Origin: CAWHJN01 sp963829705
GTDB lineage: Bacteria > Bacteroidota > Rhodothermia > Rhodothermales > BA12
Length of the DNA stretch: 64,000 nucleotides
Assembly (NCBI GenBank): GCA_963829705.1
Contig: CAWHJN010000001.1
Coordinates: forward strand, 948,380-1,012,379
Direction of reading: 5' to 3'
Part shown: one piece after another, positions 1-9,771 of the stretch
How positions within the stretch are numbered: position 1 is the stretch's first letter
How the letters are laid out: every line of letters begins with the position of its first letter
Program-made: the position numbers and the translations under genes
Notes under the pieces: generated by a model
The model's input: the letters and a program-made list of their open reading frames with translations, nothing else
Told to the model about the DNA's origin: nothing
Databases searched by the model: none

Positions 1-1
1 C

Positions 2-1133
2 GTGAACACGCTGCCCTTCCCCGACGCCGACGTGTCTGCCGACGACGAGCGCCGTGCGCGCGTGGCGCTGTCGCTGACGCCCGGCGTGGGCGCGGGCCGC
101 ATCCGGTCGCTGGTGGCGGCCTTCGGCAGCGCGCATCGGGCGCGGCAGGCCCCGTCGCACCATCTCGCCCGTGTGCCCGGCATCGGCCCCGCCACGGCGC
201 AGGCCATCCGAGCGTTCCGCGACGACGCGGCCGTCGAGGCGCAATTCGAGGCTGCCGAGCGCGTCGGCGCGCGCCTCGTGCTCCACGGCGAAAACGGCAC
301 GCCCTCACGGCTGTCTGAGATCTACGACCCGCCCGCGTTCCTGTGGATGCGCGGCACGCTCGAAGAAACCGACCGCCGCGCCATCGCCATCGTCGGCACG
401 CGGCGCGCCACGGACTACGGCATCAAGGCCGCCGAGCGGTTCGCCCACGACCTCGCCGCGGCGGGCTTCACCATCGTCAGCGGGCTGGCCTACGGCATCG
501 ACGCCGCCGCGCACCGCGCCGCGCTCGACGCTGGAGGGCGCACGCTGGCCGTGCTGGGCTCGGGCGTGGACCGCATCTACCCGTCGCGCCACACGCGCCT
601 GGCGATGCGGATACTCGACGCGGGCGCGGTGCTCTCCGAGTACCCGATGGGGGCCGCGCCCGACGCGCCCAACTTCCCGCGCCGCAACCGCATCGTGAGC
701 GGGCTGGCGGCGGGCGTGCTCGTCGTCGAGGCATTCGAAAAGGGCGGCGCGCTCATCACGGCGCGCGTGGCCATCGAGCAGAACCGCGAGGTTTTCGCCG
801 TGCCCGCGCCGTTCGACCTCGCTTCTGGCGCAGGCACCAACCGCCTCATCCAGCGCGGCCACGCCAAGCTCGTCCTCACCGCCGACGACGTGCTCGAAGA
901 ACTCGGCGAAGCCGTTTCTACCGCCGCACCCCCCGCGCCCACGCCCGACCTCACGGATCTCAACGACATCGAGCGCACGCTCTACGACGCGCTCACGACG
1001 GATGCCGTTCACATCGACGCGCTCTGCGCCACAACCAACCTCGACACGTCGAGTGCGCTCGTGTACCTGCTGAGTCTGGAATTCAAGGGCCTCGTCCGGC
1101 AACTCGCTGGTAAACAATTTCTTGCGCGCATGA
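2..1133 (+). CDS. dprA: DNA-processing protein DprA (reading frame joined to next gene by a probable 1-nt indel)
   Basis: DprA loads RecA on incoming single-stranded DNA during natural transformation. An N-terminal helix-hairpin-helix (VPGIGPATAQAI, about residues 58-70) is followed by the Rossmann-like core (AIVGTRRATDYG, VSGLAYGIDAAAH, FPRRNRIVSGL, KGGALITA; about 125-310) and a C-terminal winged helix (about 325-375). GTG at 2 is used; the gene could start slightly before the window. As given, the frame runs without a stop into the downstream membrane protein. Removing one base in the TTTCTT stretch at about 1118-1124 would end DprA with GKQFLRA and a TGA overlapping the next ATG (ATGA), the same overlap used by the following pair. 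I therefore infer two genes rather than a true fusion. Family assignment is secure; the 3' end is inferred. Confidence 0.88.
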
Positions 1134-2188
1134 GCCTCGTCCTGTTCCTCCTCGCCGCGCTGCTGGCGATTTTCACGCTCATCCCGTTCGTCCGCCACGA
1201 GGTGTGGTGGATCCGCGTGTTCGACTTCCCGCGCCTGCAGGTGGCGTTCCTGTGCGCGGTGGTGCTCGCCCTGCTCCTCGTCTTCCACGATTCCGGGTGG
1301 ATGACGTGGGCCGGAGGCGTGCTCGCGGCGGTCTCGCTCCTCATCCACGGCCTCGTCGTGTTGCGCTATACGCCCGCGTGGCCGAAGGAGGTCGAGGACG
1401 CCGAGGGCGGCCACCCGACGCTCAAGCTGCTCATCGCCAACGTGCTGATGAAAAACCGCGAGAACGCCGGCCTCTTCGATTTCATCGACGCGCAGGATCC
1501 CGACCTCATCATCCTCGACGAGCCGGACAGCTGGTGGGAAGAGCAGTTCAGGCGCCTCGAAAGCCGCTACCCGCACACGCTCAAAAACGCGCTCCCGAAC
1601 ACCTACGGGATGCTGCTCTACTCGAAAAAGCCGTTTCTGGAGGCCGAAAAGAAAAACCTCATCGAGGAAGGCGTCCCGTCGTTCCACGTCACCATCGCGC
1701 TCGACGGGCAGGAGGTGCGCCTGCACTTTATCCATCCCAAGCCGCCCTTCCCGAAGGAAGCCAAAACGACGGCGGGGCGCGACGCTGAGCTGATTGTCGT
1801 GGGCAAGATGGCCGCCGAGGAGTCGCGCCCGACGCTCGTGGCGGGCGACCTCAACGACGTGGCGTGGAGCCGCACGACGACGCTGTTTCAGAAGACGAGC
1901 CGGCTGCTCGATCCGCGCAAGGGCCGGGGCCTCTACAACACGTTCCACGCCGACCATTTCCTGGTGCGCTGGCCGCTCGACCACCTCTTCCACTCCGACC
2001 ACTTCCGCCTCGTGCGGCTCGAACGCGGCCCCGCCTACGGCTCCGATCACTTCCCGATGTTCGTCGAACTGGAACTCGACCCTACGGCGCAGCCCGAGCA
2101 GGAAGCCCCCGAGCAAGACGCCGACGACGCCCGCGAGGCCGACGAGAAACTCCAGAAAGAACGCCGCACGCCCGACCGCAAGGAATGA
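1130..2188 (+). CDS. Membrane-anchored endonuclease/exonuclease/phosphatase (EEP) family protein
   Basis: This 352-residue protein begins with three hydrophobic segments (about residues 1-22, 32-52 and 57-77) and continues as an EEP-superfamily catalytic domain. The sequence shows IANVLMKN, an acidic metal ligand in LIILDEPDSW, VAGDLNDVAWS and a terminal GSDHFP, covering the Asn, Glu, Asp and Asp-His motifs of the fold. The topology suggests a membrane-tethered hydrolase with the domain outside the cytoplasm. Family members cleave nucleic acids, phospholipids or phosphoinositides, and the substrate here cannot be told. The tail is highly charged (QPEQEAPEQDADDAREADEK). It overlaps the next gene by 4 nt (ATGA), so the two are probably cotranscribed. 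Confidence 0.75.
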   Translation: MSLVLFLLAALLAIFTLIPFVRHEVWWIRVFDFPRLQVAFLCAVVLALLLVFHDSGWMTWAGGVLAAVSLLIHGLVVLRYTPAWPKEVEDAEGGHPTLKLLIANVLMKNRENAGLFDFIDAQDPDLIILDEPDSWWEEQFRRLESRYPHTLKNALPNTYGMLLYSKKPFLEAEKKNLIEEGVPSFHVTIALDGQEVRLHFIHPKPPFPKEAKTTAGRDAELIVVGKMAAEESRPTLVAGDLNDVAWSRTTTLFQKTSRLLDPRKGRGLYNTFHADHFLVRWPLDHLFHSDHFRLVRLERGPAYGSDHFPMFVELELDPTAQPEQEAPEQDADDAREADEKLQKERRTPDRKE

Positions 2189-3312
2189 CCCTCGACGAGA
2201 TCCGCCGGCAGTTTCCGCACACCGCGCAGACGGTCTACGTCAACCACGCGGCCACGGGCGTTTTCAGCACCCGCGTCGTGGAGGCGATTGCCGCCTACGC
2301 GCAGGCCCGCCACGGCGACGACATCGAGTGTTTCGCGTCGTTCCAGCCCGTCATCGAACGCACGCTCAGCCGGCTCGCCGCGCTCCTCGGCACCACGCCG
2401 GGCCGCGTCGCCTTCGCCGCGAGCACGTCGGACGCGCTGGGCGTGCTCGCCGAGGGCTTTCCGTGGCAGGAGGGCGACCGCGTGGCCGTGCCGGGCTGCG
2501 AGTTTCCCGCCAACGTCTACCCCTTTCTGCACCTGCGCGACAAGGGCGTCGAAGTAGATTTCATCGCCCACCGCGACGGCGTCTTCACGCTCGACGACGT
2601 GGAGCGGGCGCTGACGCCGCGCACGCGCCTCGTGTCGGTGTCGTTCGTGCAGTTTCTGAGCGGCTACCGCGTGGATGTGCAGGCGCTGGCGGAGCGCGTC
2701 CACGCCCACGGCGCGCTCCTGTGCGTGGACGCCATCCAGGGCATCGGCGCGCTGGAGTTGGACGTCGAGAAATCGGGCGTCGATTTCCTCGCGTGCGGCG
2801 TGCAGAAGTGGCTGATGGGGCCACGCGGACTGGCGTTTTTCTACCTGACGGAAGCGCTTCAGGAAGTGCTGCGGCCCCGCGCGGGCTGGCTCCACGGCCC
2901 GGTGGACTGGGAGAACTTTTTCGATTACCACCTCGCCTTCCACCCCGACGCCCGCCGCTTCGATGTCGCCACACTCAACCAGATCGGCATTGCCGCGCTC
3001 GACGCCGCGCTGGGGCTTTACGAGGAAGCAGATCCCGCTGCCTGCGAGCGCCGCATTTTCGCGCACACCGCCCACCTGCGCGACGGCCTCCGGGCGCTGC
3101 ACCTCGACCTCTACGGCAGCGCCGACCCCGCCCATACCTCCGGCATCGTGACATTCCAGCATCCCGACCCCGACGGGCTTTTCGATTTCCTGAACGGGCG
3201 CGGCATCCAGGCATCGGTGCGGAACCGCCTCGTGCGGCTGTCGCCGTCGTGGTACAACACCCGTGAGGAGATGGACGCGGTGCTGAACGCGGTGGCGACA
3301 TACGGAGCCTGA
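2185..3312 (+). CDS. Aminotransferase class V family protein
   Basis: A 375-residue PLP-dependent enzyme of fold type I, class V (cysteine desulfurase/isopenicillin N epimerase-like). The start YVNHAATGVFS is the class V substrate-binding motif. The Schiff-base lysine is in CGVQKWLMGPRG, preceded by the PLP-contacting Asp in LLCVDAIQGIGAL. It lacks the C-terminal Cys loop of true cysteine desulfurases, so a SufS or NifS role is unlikely; a separate NifS lies at 18982. The start is the ATG overlapping the upstream stop. The substrate is unknown. Confidence 0.8.
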   Translation: MTLDEIRRQFPHTAQTVYVNHAATGVFSTRVVEAIAAYAQARHGDDIECFASFQPVIERTLSRLAALLGTTPGRVAFAASTSDALGVLAEGFPWQEGDRVAVPGCEFPANVYPFLHLRDKGVEVDFIAHRDGVFTLDDVERALTPRTRLVSVSFVQFLSGYRVDVQALAERVHAHGALLCVDAIQGIGALELDVEKSGVDFLACGVQKWLMGPRGLAFFYLTEALQEVLRPRAGWLHGPVDWENFFDYHLAFHPDARRFDVATLNQIGIAALDAALGLYEEADPAACERRIFAHTAHLRDGLRALHLDLYGSADPAHTSGIVTFQHPDPDGLFDFLNGRGIQASVRNRLVRLSPSWYNTREEMDAVLNAVATYGA

Positions 3313-3371
3313 GAGGGAGCGGGTACAGGGGACGGCCTTTCCGCTTGCAGCCGATCACTCCGTTCCCCATG

Positions 3372-3408
3372 TGTACCCTCTACCTACCCGATGCGTACCC
3401 TGTACCCC
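3372..3408 (+). repeat. Heptad-type leader of the RluD gene
   Basis: GTACCC-type words recur at 7-nt steps (with one slip) and end directly at the ATG at 3409. This abutment supports that ATG as the true start. Confidence 0.45.
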
Positions 3409-4500
3409 ATGACCGAACCCCACGAAGAAACCCGCTCACCGTGCAGGTGCCGCCAGGCTACCGCGAGTACGAGCGGCTGGACGTGTACCTGACGAACCAC
3501 ATCGCCAACGCGACGCGCGCGAAGGTGCAGGCGGGCATCCGCGAGGGGCGCGTGACGGTGGGCGGGAAGGTCGTCACGCGCGTGGCGCAGAAGGTGCAGC
3601 CCAATGACACGCTCGTGTGCCGCGTGCTGCGCCCGCCGCCGCTCGTCGCCGCGCCCGAAGACCTTCCGCTGGACATCGTCTACGAAGACGACGACCTGAT
3701 CGTCGTCAACAAGGATGCGGGCATGGTGGTGCATCCGGCCTACGGCAACCGGACGGGCACGCTCGTCAACGCGCTGCTCCACCACGTCGGCGCGGGGGCG
3801 CTGTCGATGGACGATGAGGACGACGAACCCGACGACGAGGAACTGGGGCTCTCGACGGTCAACGTCCACCCGTCCCACGCCGACGCACCCGTGATCCGGC
3901 CCGGCATCGTCCACCGCATCGACAAGGGCACGTCGGGCCTGCTCGTCGTCGCCAAGAACGACGTGGCGCACGCGCATCTGGCGCGGCAGTTCATGGCGCA
4001 CACCGTGTATCGCCGCTACCGCGCACTCGTCTGGGGCGTGCCCGAGCAGGCGTCGGGCACGGTGGAAACGGCGCTGGGCCGCGACCCGCGCGACCGCAAG
4101 AAGATGGCCGTCGTCAAGCCGGAAACCGGCAAACACGCCATCACGCACTACGAGGTGCTCGAAGCGCACGCCCACACCGCGTGGCTGGAATTTCGAGCTG
4201 GAGACGGGCCGCACGCACCAGATCCGCGTCCACGCCAAACACTTCGGCCACCCGCTCGTGGGCGACGCGACGTACGGGGGCGCCGAACTGCGGCGCGGTC
4301 CTCGCACGGCCCGGCGGCTGGCGTTCTGGCGCAACCTGTTCGAGGCGCTGCCCCGGCAGGCGCTGCACGCCTACGCCCTTGGCTTCGTCCACCCGCGCAC
4401 GGGCGAGGAGGTACGGTTCGAGGCGCCGCTGCCCGACGACTTGGCGTTCGTGCTGGCGCAGGTGCGGCGCGTCGAGGGTGGCGGCGAACCCACCGAGTGA
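3409..4500 (+). CDS. rluD: RluD/RluA-family 23S rRNA pseudouridine synthase (two compensating single-base indels)
   Basis: An S4 RNA-binding domain (YREYERLDVYLTNHIANATRAKVQAGIREGRVTV region) is followed by the catalytic domain with the RluA-family active-site motif HRIDKGTSGLLVVAK, in which the Asp is the nucleophile. The family makes pseudouridine in 23S rRNA. The frame breaks at the TTT at 4191-4193: before it the protein reads HTAWLEF, after it ELETGRTHQIRVHAK in another frame up to the stop at 4500. At the 5' end, ATG 3409 gives MTEPHEET and joins TVQVPPGYREY only if one C is restored near 3431. The two events cancel, so 3409-4500 is a multiple of three. GTG at 3441 is the alternative start. 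An acidic insert (DDEDDEPDDEE) lies in mid-domain. Confidence 0.8.
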
Positions 4501-4575
4501 CGCGCGCATCGTACTTTCTGGCACCGTAGTACCGCCCTGTGCAGGCCGTAGGCACGTGGGGCGCTGGTCGTGAGA

Positions 4576-4599
4576 TTCTCCCCTCTCCCCTCGCCCGCG
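4576..4599 (+). repeat. Heptad leader of the CHAT gene
   Basis: Three 7-nt units of the form YTCNCCC (for example TTCTCCC and CTCTCCC) end 3 nt before the ATG at 4600. No Shine-Dalgarno sequence is present. Confidence 0.6.
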
Positions 4600-7173
4600 A
4601 TGGACTACAAAGACTTCTGGGTCAAAATCGAGGCGCGCGTCGAAAACGGCTACCGCGTCTCCGTCGTGCAGTCGCCTGCCGGGGGCGGCACCGACACGCT
4701 GCCGCTGCTGCCGCCGGGCGACGCCACCGCCACGCCCACGACGCTTCAGGCGCTCGTGCGCGGCGACACCCACCGCGACATCGCGCAGGCCGAGGTGCCG
4801 TCCGCGCCGAAGGACGTCGGGCGCGAACTGTTCGACGCGCTCTTCGCAGGCACCGTCCGCTCCCTGTTCGACAAGAGCCTCGGCATGACGCAGGCACAGG
4901 CGCAGGGCCTCCGCATCAAGCTCCAGATCGACCCCGAAAACCGCGACCTCGCGCACCTGGCAGGGCTGCCGTGGGAGATGCTCTATTTCCACGCCACGCG
5001 CGAGTACCTGAGTTTGTCGGCCCAGACCCCCGTCGTCCGCTACCTCGACGTGCAGCGCCCGTACGAACTGCCGCCCTTCACCGAACCGCTGCGGGTGCTC
5101 GTGGTGCTGGCGAATCCAGCGGGCACCGACGGCCTCGACCTGCAGAAAGAGCGCGCGCTCATCGAAAAGACGTGGGCGCAGTTGGAGGCCGTCGAGGTGG
5201 ATTTCCTCGACCACGCCACGCGCGACACGCTGCTGCGCGCGCTCGCCGCCAAGCCGTACCACGTGCTGCACTACATGGGCCACGGGGGCTTCGACGACGC
5301 GACGGGGCTGGGCGTGTTGCTGCTCGAAGATGCGACAGGCAAAGCCGCACCCGTCACCGGGCAGGCGCTGGGCGTGCTGCTGCGCGACGTGCCCTCGATG
5401 CGGCTCGTGTTTCTGAATGCCTGCGAGACAGCGAGGGCCACCGAGAGCGCCGATTTCGACCCGTTCGCGGGTGTCGCCTCTGCCCTCGTCATGGCCGGGA
5501 TGCCCGCCGTGCTGGCGATGCAGTTTCCCATCTCCGACCAGGCCGCCATCGCGTTTGCCGACGGCTTTTACACCGCGCTGGCTCACCAGCAGCCCGTCGA
5601 TGCCGCGCTGGGTGCGGGGCGCAAGGCCATCTACGACGCCCGCCCGGATTCGCTCGAATGGGCCACGCCCGTCCTGTTCATGCGCGCGCCAGACGGCTAC
5701 CTGTTCAAGCCGAAGCGCCCGCTGTTCACCACGAAGCGTGCGTGGGCGGTCGTCGTGGGCGTGGTGCTCGTGGCCCTCATCAGCGCCGTCGGGCTGGTGC
5801 TGGGCGCGTCGAAGCCCATCAGCCTCGACCCCGCTGCGCTGCGCGTGGCCGTGGGACGCACCGCCGAACTCACCGCGCTCTCCAACGGCGAGGCGGTCGT
5901 GCCCGATGCGTGGCATTCGAGCGACACATCGGTGGCCAGGGTGCGCGGCGGGCGTGTGCGCGCGCGCCGACCCGGCACCGCGCAGATCACCGCCACCCTC
6001 GGCTGGTTCTCGAAAGGGCACGCAGACGTGACGGTGTTCGCGCCCGTAGCCGCCTCGGTGCGGCTCGAACGCGCGCAGGCGTCGATGCAGGTCGGCGACA
6101 CGCTGCACATCCCGGCGGCGGTGTTGAGCGACGACGGCTACGCGCTCGGCGATGCGTCCCTTTCGTGGTCGGTGGACGACGCTGCCGTGGCGCGCGCGAC
6201 GGCGACCGGCGGCGTCGTGGGCGTGTCCGCCGGTCGGACGGTGGTGCGGGTGACGGGTGCAGGCGGCCTCACCGACACGCTGCTCCTCTCCGTGCTCGCC
6301 ACCGACCGCCCCACGCCTACGCCCGACGACTCGGTTCAGACGCGCTCGTCCGGCAACGCGCCGCCCGTCCTCGTCCGGTTCGCGCTGTCCGATCAATCGA
6401 CCTTCACGACTGCCGCGCTCCCGTGGGACGAAGGCGAGCGGTACTACTCGGCGACGGCGCGCTTCACCGCCGGGGCGCCGTGCGACGACTGCTGGTACGC
6501 CCGCTGCGACGCGCTCTTGCAAGAGGCCGACGTGCTCGCCGCGATGCTGGCCTACATGGACGGCCACCGGGGCCGCGCTTCCGAACTCGACGATCCAGAC
6601 GCGCGCGCGGACTACGCACGGCAGGTCCGTCGCCAACTCCTCGTGGATCGAGACATGACGCCGCTGGGCGCACAGATCGCCTACTCGACCCGCAACGAGT
6701 GGGCCGACATCGAATCGCCTGCGGAGCGTGCGCGCGTCAGCGACCTCGTCGCCGCCTGCACCCCGCCGCAGCCTACCGACGCGCTCGTGTTCTCGGTCAC
6801 GCTGAAAAACCCATCCGACACGTACTTGAACGTCACCGACGTGCGGTACGTCGTGCTCGAGGACGGCGGCGAGGCCGGCGGCGGCGCGGGGGCCGGGCTG
6901 CTCGAACCCCTCGCCACGTACGTCCACCCCGTCGAACGGCGGTGCGACTGGCGGGCAGAGGGCCGTTCCGAAACGTACCCGTTTGCGCTGACGCCCATCC
7001 TCGAGATCGCGCCGGGGCGGTCGGCCGCGTTCGACCTCCAGCCGACGTTCTCGGTGAAGGGCTACACGAACGCGTTTCTCGCGCCGCTGAAGATCCGCAT
7101 CGACCTCGTCACCGACGGCGGCACGGTCCGCACCGATGCGTTCTGGATCGAGGGGCCGAGTTGCGCGGGGTGA
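4600..7173 (+). CDS. CHAT-domain protease-like membrane protein with BIG2-type Ig repeats
   Basis: This 857-residue protein has a CHAT (caspase HetF associated with TPR) domain at about residues 60-365. The expected catalytic dyad is present: His228 in HYMGHGG and Cys275 in FLNACETA. One transmembrane helix (381-402) follows, then two bacterial Ig-like group 2 (BIG2) repeats (about 405-490 and 492-580, with SSDTSVARV and SVDDAAVAR), and a 270-residue C-terminal region without recognised fold that contains a CDDCWYARC cluster. CHAT proteins are caspase-like peptidases. In other bacteria they act as effectors cleaving gasdermins or partner proteins, often with TPRs or sensors; none of those is adjacent here. 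The predicted arrangement puts the protease inside and the Ig-like part outside the cytoplasmic membrane. The ATG at 4600 is preferred over the in-frame ATG at 4570 because it directly follows the heptad leader. Confidence 0.8.
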   Translation: MDYKDFWVKIEARVENGYRVSVVQSPAGGGTDTLPLLPPGDATATPTTLQALVRGDTHRDIAQAEVPSAPKDVGRELFDALFAGTVRSLFDKSLGMTQAQAQGLRIKLQIDPENRDLAHLAGLPWEMLYFHATREYLSLSAQTPVVRYLDVQRPYELPPFTEPLRVLVVLANPAGTDGLDLQKERALIEKTWAQLEAVEVDFLDHATRDTLLRALAAKPYHVLHYMGHGGFDDATGLGVLLLEDATGKAAPVTGQALGVLLRDVPSMRLVFLNACETARATESADFDPFAGVASALVMAGMPAVLAMQFPISDQAAIAFADGFYTALAHQQPVDAALGAGRKAIYDARPDSLEWATPVLFMRAPDGYLFKPKRPLFTTKRAWAVVVGVVLVALISAVGLVLGASKPISLDPAALRVAVGRTAELTALSNGEAVVPDAWHSSDTSVARVRGGRVRARRPGTAQITATLGWFSKGHADVTVFAPVAASVRLERAQASMQVGDTLHIPAAVLSDDGYALGDASLSWSVDDAAVARATATGGVVGVSAGRTVVRVTGAGGLTDTLLLSVLATDRPTPTPDDSVQTRSSGNAPPVLVRFALSDQSTFTTAALPWDEGERYYSATARFTAGAPCDDCWYARCDALLQEADVLAAMLAYMDGHRGRASELDDPDARADYARQVRRQLLVDRDMTPLGAQIAYSTRNEWADIESPAERARVSDLVAACTPPQPTDALVFSVTLKNPSDTYLNVTDVRYVVLEDGGEAGGGAGAGLLEPLATYVHPVERRCDWRAEGRSETYPFALTPILEIAPGRSAAFDLQPTFSVKGYTNAFLAPLKIRIDLVTDGGTVRTDAFWIEGPSCAG

Positions 7174-7186
7174 GGACGTTTTTGCG

Positions 7187-7738
7187 TCACGCGGCAATGC
7201 GGTAGCGGCTCTGCACGAGTCCGTTCGAGAACGACCGCGTCTCGACGTGCGAGAGCGCCACGTCGTGTGGCAGGTGCCCGAACAGCGGGATGCCCGCCCC
7301 CAGCAGGATCGGGATGTGGGTGAGGGTCAACTCGTGGAGGAGCCCGGCTCGGAGAAAGCGCTGGATGGTCTGCCCGCCATCGACGTACACACGCTCTGTT
7401 CCGGTGGCTCCGAGGTGCTGCAGGAGCGCCGCCGGATCGAGCGAGAGCACTTCGACGCTGGCCGCCTGTTTTTCCGGCACGCGAACGATTCCGCTGCTGA
7501 GAACCACGACGCGCTTGCCCCTGTACGGCCACACGCCGAAGGTCAGCACCTTCTCGAACGTCTTACGTCCCATCACGAGCGTGTCGATGGTCGCCATGAA
7601 CGCCGCGTAGCCGTAATCGCCCCCGTCGCCCTCTCCCACCGCCGTCAGCCAGTCGATGTCGCCGTCGGGGCGGGCGATAAAGCCGTCGAGGCTCGCGGCG
7701 ATGTAGACGGCAGCTTCGGGAAGGGGTGCGGCAGGCAT
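7187..7738 (-). CDS. Dihydrofolate reductase-family (RibD C-terminal-like) protein
   Basis: A 183-residue stand-alone DHFR-fold reductase of the RibD_C type. The N-terminus VYIAASLDGFIARPDG is the family signature, followed by TLVMGRKTFEKV and the nucleotide-binding VYVDGGQTIQRFL. These proteins use NADPH and often act on pterin- or pyrimidine-like substrates, but isolated copies are generally of unknown function. It converges with the CHAT gene (13-nt gap) and lies downstream of the chloride channel on the same strand. Confidence 0.85.
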   Translation of the reverse strand: MPAAPLPEAAVYIAASLDGFIARPDGDIDWLTAVGEGDGGDYGYAAFMATIDTLVMGRKTFEKVLTFGVWPYRGKRVVVLSSGIVRVPEKQAASVEVLSLDPAALLQHLGATGTERVYVDGGQTIQRFLRAGLLHELTLTHIPILLGAGIPLFGHLPHDVALSHVETRSFSNGLVQSRYRIAA

Positions 7739-7813
7739 GGCGTGAAAAGGATGATGGAGCGCAAGGACGGTACTCGCCGGTGACAGCCCCCCTTCACCCT
7801 GCTCGCGCGTGCG

Positions 7814-9421
7814 TCACCCCTCGCAGCCTTCGCGCAGGAGGGCAAAGCCGTTCTCGGCCTCGGGCGCGATGACCGCGGTGATACGGACATGCGGCTCCAA
7901 GAGCGTGCTCGCCGTCGGAATCCACTCGTGGTCGCCCATGCGGCAGGCCACCAGCACGCAGCCCGGCGGCAGGCCCAGCTCGCGGACGTACTTGTAGGCA
8001 AACGGCGCGCCGGGCTGCACCTCGAACTCGACGACGGCAGGCTCCTCGGTATCGAGCGACACGCCGCGCCGCGCCACGTCGCGCTCCAGCAGCGCCTCGT
8101 AGAGCGGCGGCACGCCCATCTTGTCGGCCACGACGTAGGCGAAAAAGCACGCCACCAGCAAGGGCAGCATCTGCGCGTAGTTGCCCGTCATTTCGAGGAT
8201 GAGCACGATGCCCGTCAGCGGGGCGCGCACGACGGCGGCGAAGCACGCGCCCATCCCCACGACGGCGAACACGCCGGGGTACGGGACGAAGCCGGGCCAC
8301 ACCATCTGTGCGATGAGCCCGATGCCGAGGCCGGTGAGGGCACCGAGCACCAGCAGCGGCGCGAAGATGCCCCCTGGCGCGTCGGTGCCGTAGCTGAGCA
8401 GCGTCAGCCCGAAGCGCAGCAGCAGCCACAGCGGCACCATCCACAGCACCATACGCCCGTACAGCACCTCCTCGGCCATGTCGTGACCCCCGCCCACGCT
8501 CGTCGGCGCGACGTACGCCGCCACGCCCACGAGCGCGCCCACGAGCGCGACGGCCGCCATCCGTTTGCGCGCACCCAGCCCGCCGAAGGCGTCGAGCGTG
8601 GCCAGCACGCCCTTGTTGAACGTGGCCCCGAGCACACCCGTCAGGATGCCCACGAGGGCAAACGCGGGCAGCAGCACGAGCGACGAGACGGGGTACGCGG
8701 GCACGGTGAACACGGGAAACTGCCCCGAAACGGCCCGTGCGATGATGTTGGCCGTGGCCGCCGCCAGGAACGACGCCCCGAACACCATCGGGCGGAAGTC
8801 GCGCTGCACCTCTTCGAGCACGAACACCAGCCCGGAGAGCGGCGCGTTGAAGGCCGCCGCCAGCCCGGCCCCGCCGCCCGAGGCGATGAGCGTCTGGCGG
8901 TCGCGGTGCGACACGCGCAGCAGGTCCGACACCGCCGCGCCCGTCGCCGCGCCGATCTGCACCGTCGGCCCTTCGCGCCCGAGGGCGAGGCCGCTCGTGA
9001 GCGCCAGCGCGCCCCCGGCGAACTTGACAGGCAGCAGGCGTCGCCACCGCATCCGGCGCAGCCGGTGCAGCACAGCTTCGAGGTGCGGGATGCCGCTGCC
9101 CGCCGCTTCGGGCGCAAAGCGCCGCGTCAGCCAGACGGCCGCGACGGCTCCGCACGTGCCCCACAGGATGGGCCACACCACGCCCGACCAGCCCAGGCCC
9201 TGGCTCCACGCCACCATCAGCCCGCGCAGCTTTTCGCCCGTCGAGAGCACGATGCGGAAGGCGACGGCCATGCTGCCCGCGAGCGCACCCACGAGCAGCG
9301 CACTCGGGAACAGCTTGCGTCGCTCCTGCCGCACGTTGAGGTACTGGCGAAGCTCCGAGCGCGCCGCGCCGTCGCTCTCGGCGGCGCGGTCGGCGCGAGC
9401 ATCAGGAGGAGGCGTGGACAC
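7814..9421 (-). CDS. clcA: ClC-family chloride channel/antiporter with C-terminal RCK_C-like domain
   Basis: This 535-residue membrane protein has all ClC signatures: AGSGIPH, GREGPTVQIG (containing the gating glutamate) and the GGIFAP-type selectivity loop (APGGIFAPLLVLG). About ten hydrophobic segments precede a cytoplasmic tail of about 75 residues (FEVQPGAPFAYKYVRELGLPPGCVLVACRMGDHEWIP) resembling a TrkA-C/RCK_C ligand-binding domain. The gating Glu suggests Cl-/H+ exchange rather than a channel, as known for prokaryotic members. GTG at 9421 is the start and no Shine-Dalgarno sequence precedes it. Confidence 0.9.
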   Translation of the reverse strand: MSTPPPDARADRAAESDGAARSELRQYLNVRQERRKLFPSALLVGALAGSMAVAFRIVLSTGEKLRGLMVAWSQGLGWSGVVWPILWGTCGAVAAVWLTRRFAPEAAGSGIPHLEAVLHRLRRMRWRRLLPVKFAGGALALTSGLALGREGPTVQIGAATGAAVSDLLRVSHRDRQTLIASGGGAGLAAAFNAPLSGLVFVLEEVQRDFRPMVFGASFLAAATANIIARAVSGQFPVFTVPAYPVSSLVLLPAFALVGILTGVLGATFNKGVLATLDAFGGLGARKRMAAVALVGALVGVAAYVAPTSVGGGHDMAEEVLYGRMVLWMVPLWLLLRFGLTLLSYGTDAPGGIFAPLLVLGALTGLGIGLIAQMVWPGFVPYPGVFAVVGMGACFAAVVRAPLTGIVLILEMTGNYAQMLPLLVACFFAYVVADKMGVPPLYEALLERDVARRGVSLDTEEPAVVEFEVQPGAPFAYKYVRELGLPPGCVLVACRMGDHEWIPTASTLLEPHVRITAVIAPEAENGFALLREGCEG

Positions 9422-9473
9422 GAGGGATCAGCAGACGGCGCGTGCAAAGGGGAAAAGGTAGCCTCCACATCAC

Positions 9474-9510
9474 GGAAAAGCCCCCCGCCACAGGGCGCGG
9501 CAGGAGGCTT
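9474..9510 (-). terminator. Rho-independent terminator (minus strand)
   Basis: The arms AAGCCCCCCGCC (9478-9489) and GGCAGGAGGCTT (9499-9510) pair with two G-U wobbles. On the minus strand the stem is followed by a short U run. It would end transcription from the membrane-protein gene upstream, shielding clcA. Confidence 0.6.
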
Positions 9511-9771
9511 CTCGGAAAACGAACCCGAACGGATGCGGTGGCGGCGCGGCCCCCAGGCGACGAGCCGCCACCGGGCCACGTACTGCCCTGTCAAGCCAGA
9601 ACGAACACGGCCCCATCCCCGCGAGGCACAGCGTCAGCGACCGCGAGATGAGCCACTCGAACGCAGCACGGAAGCGCTGAAGATTGACGCAAGAGGGGAG
9701 CGTTTCGCCAGCGTGCAGCCACAGGTTGGGCCGCATACCGCATGACCCGTGCAGCGTGATGGATGAAAACC
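9511..9771. other. Intergenic stretch without recognisable gene
   Basis: Together with the terminator, 350 nt separate clcA from the next gene. The only structure seen is a perfect 10-bp inverted repeat (CGGTGGCGGC at 9536-9545 with its complement at 9564-9573). No convincing small ORF was found. Confidence 0.5.

Noticed and set aside
305..2116. Minus-strand ORF opposite dprA
   Set aside because: It has low-complexity, charged composition and no family signature. It mirrors the codon bias of the real genes on the plus strand.
2..2188. Natural DprA-EEP fusion protein
   Set aside because: A single base removed near 1118-1124 ends DprA normally and gives an ATGA overlap with an ATG of the second gene, as seen at the next junction. 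With other indels nearby, two genes are more likely.
4141..7197. Long minus-strand ORF opposite the CHAT gene
   Set aside because: The product is Arg/His/Gly-rich without motifs. In GC-rich DNA such antisense frames are open by chance, and the plus-strand frame has clear domains.
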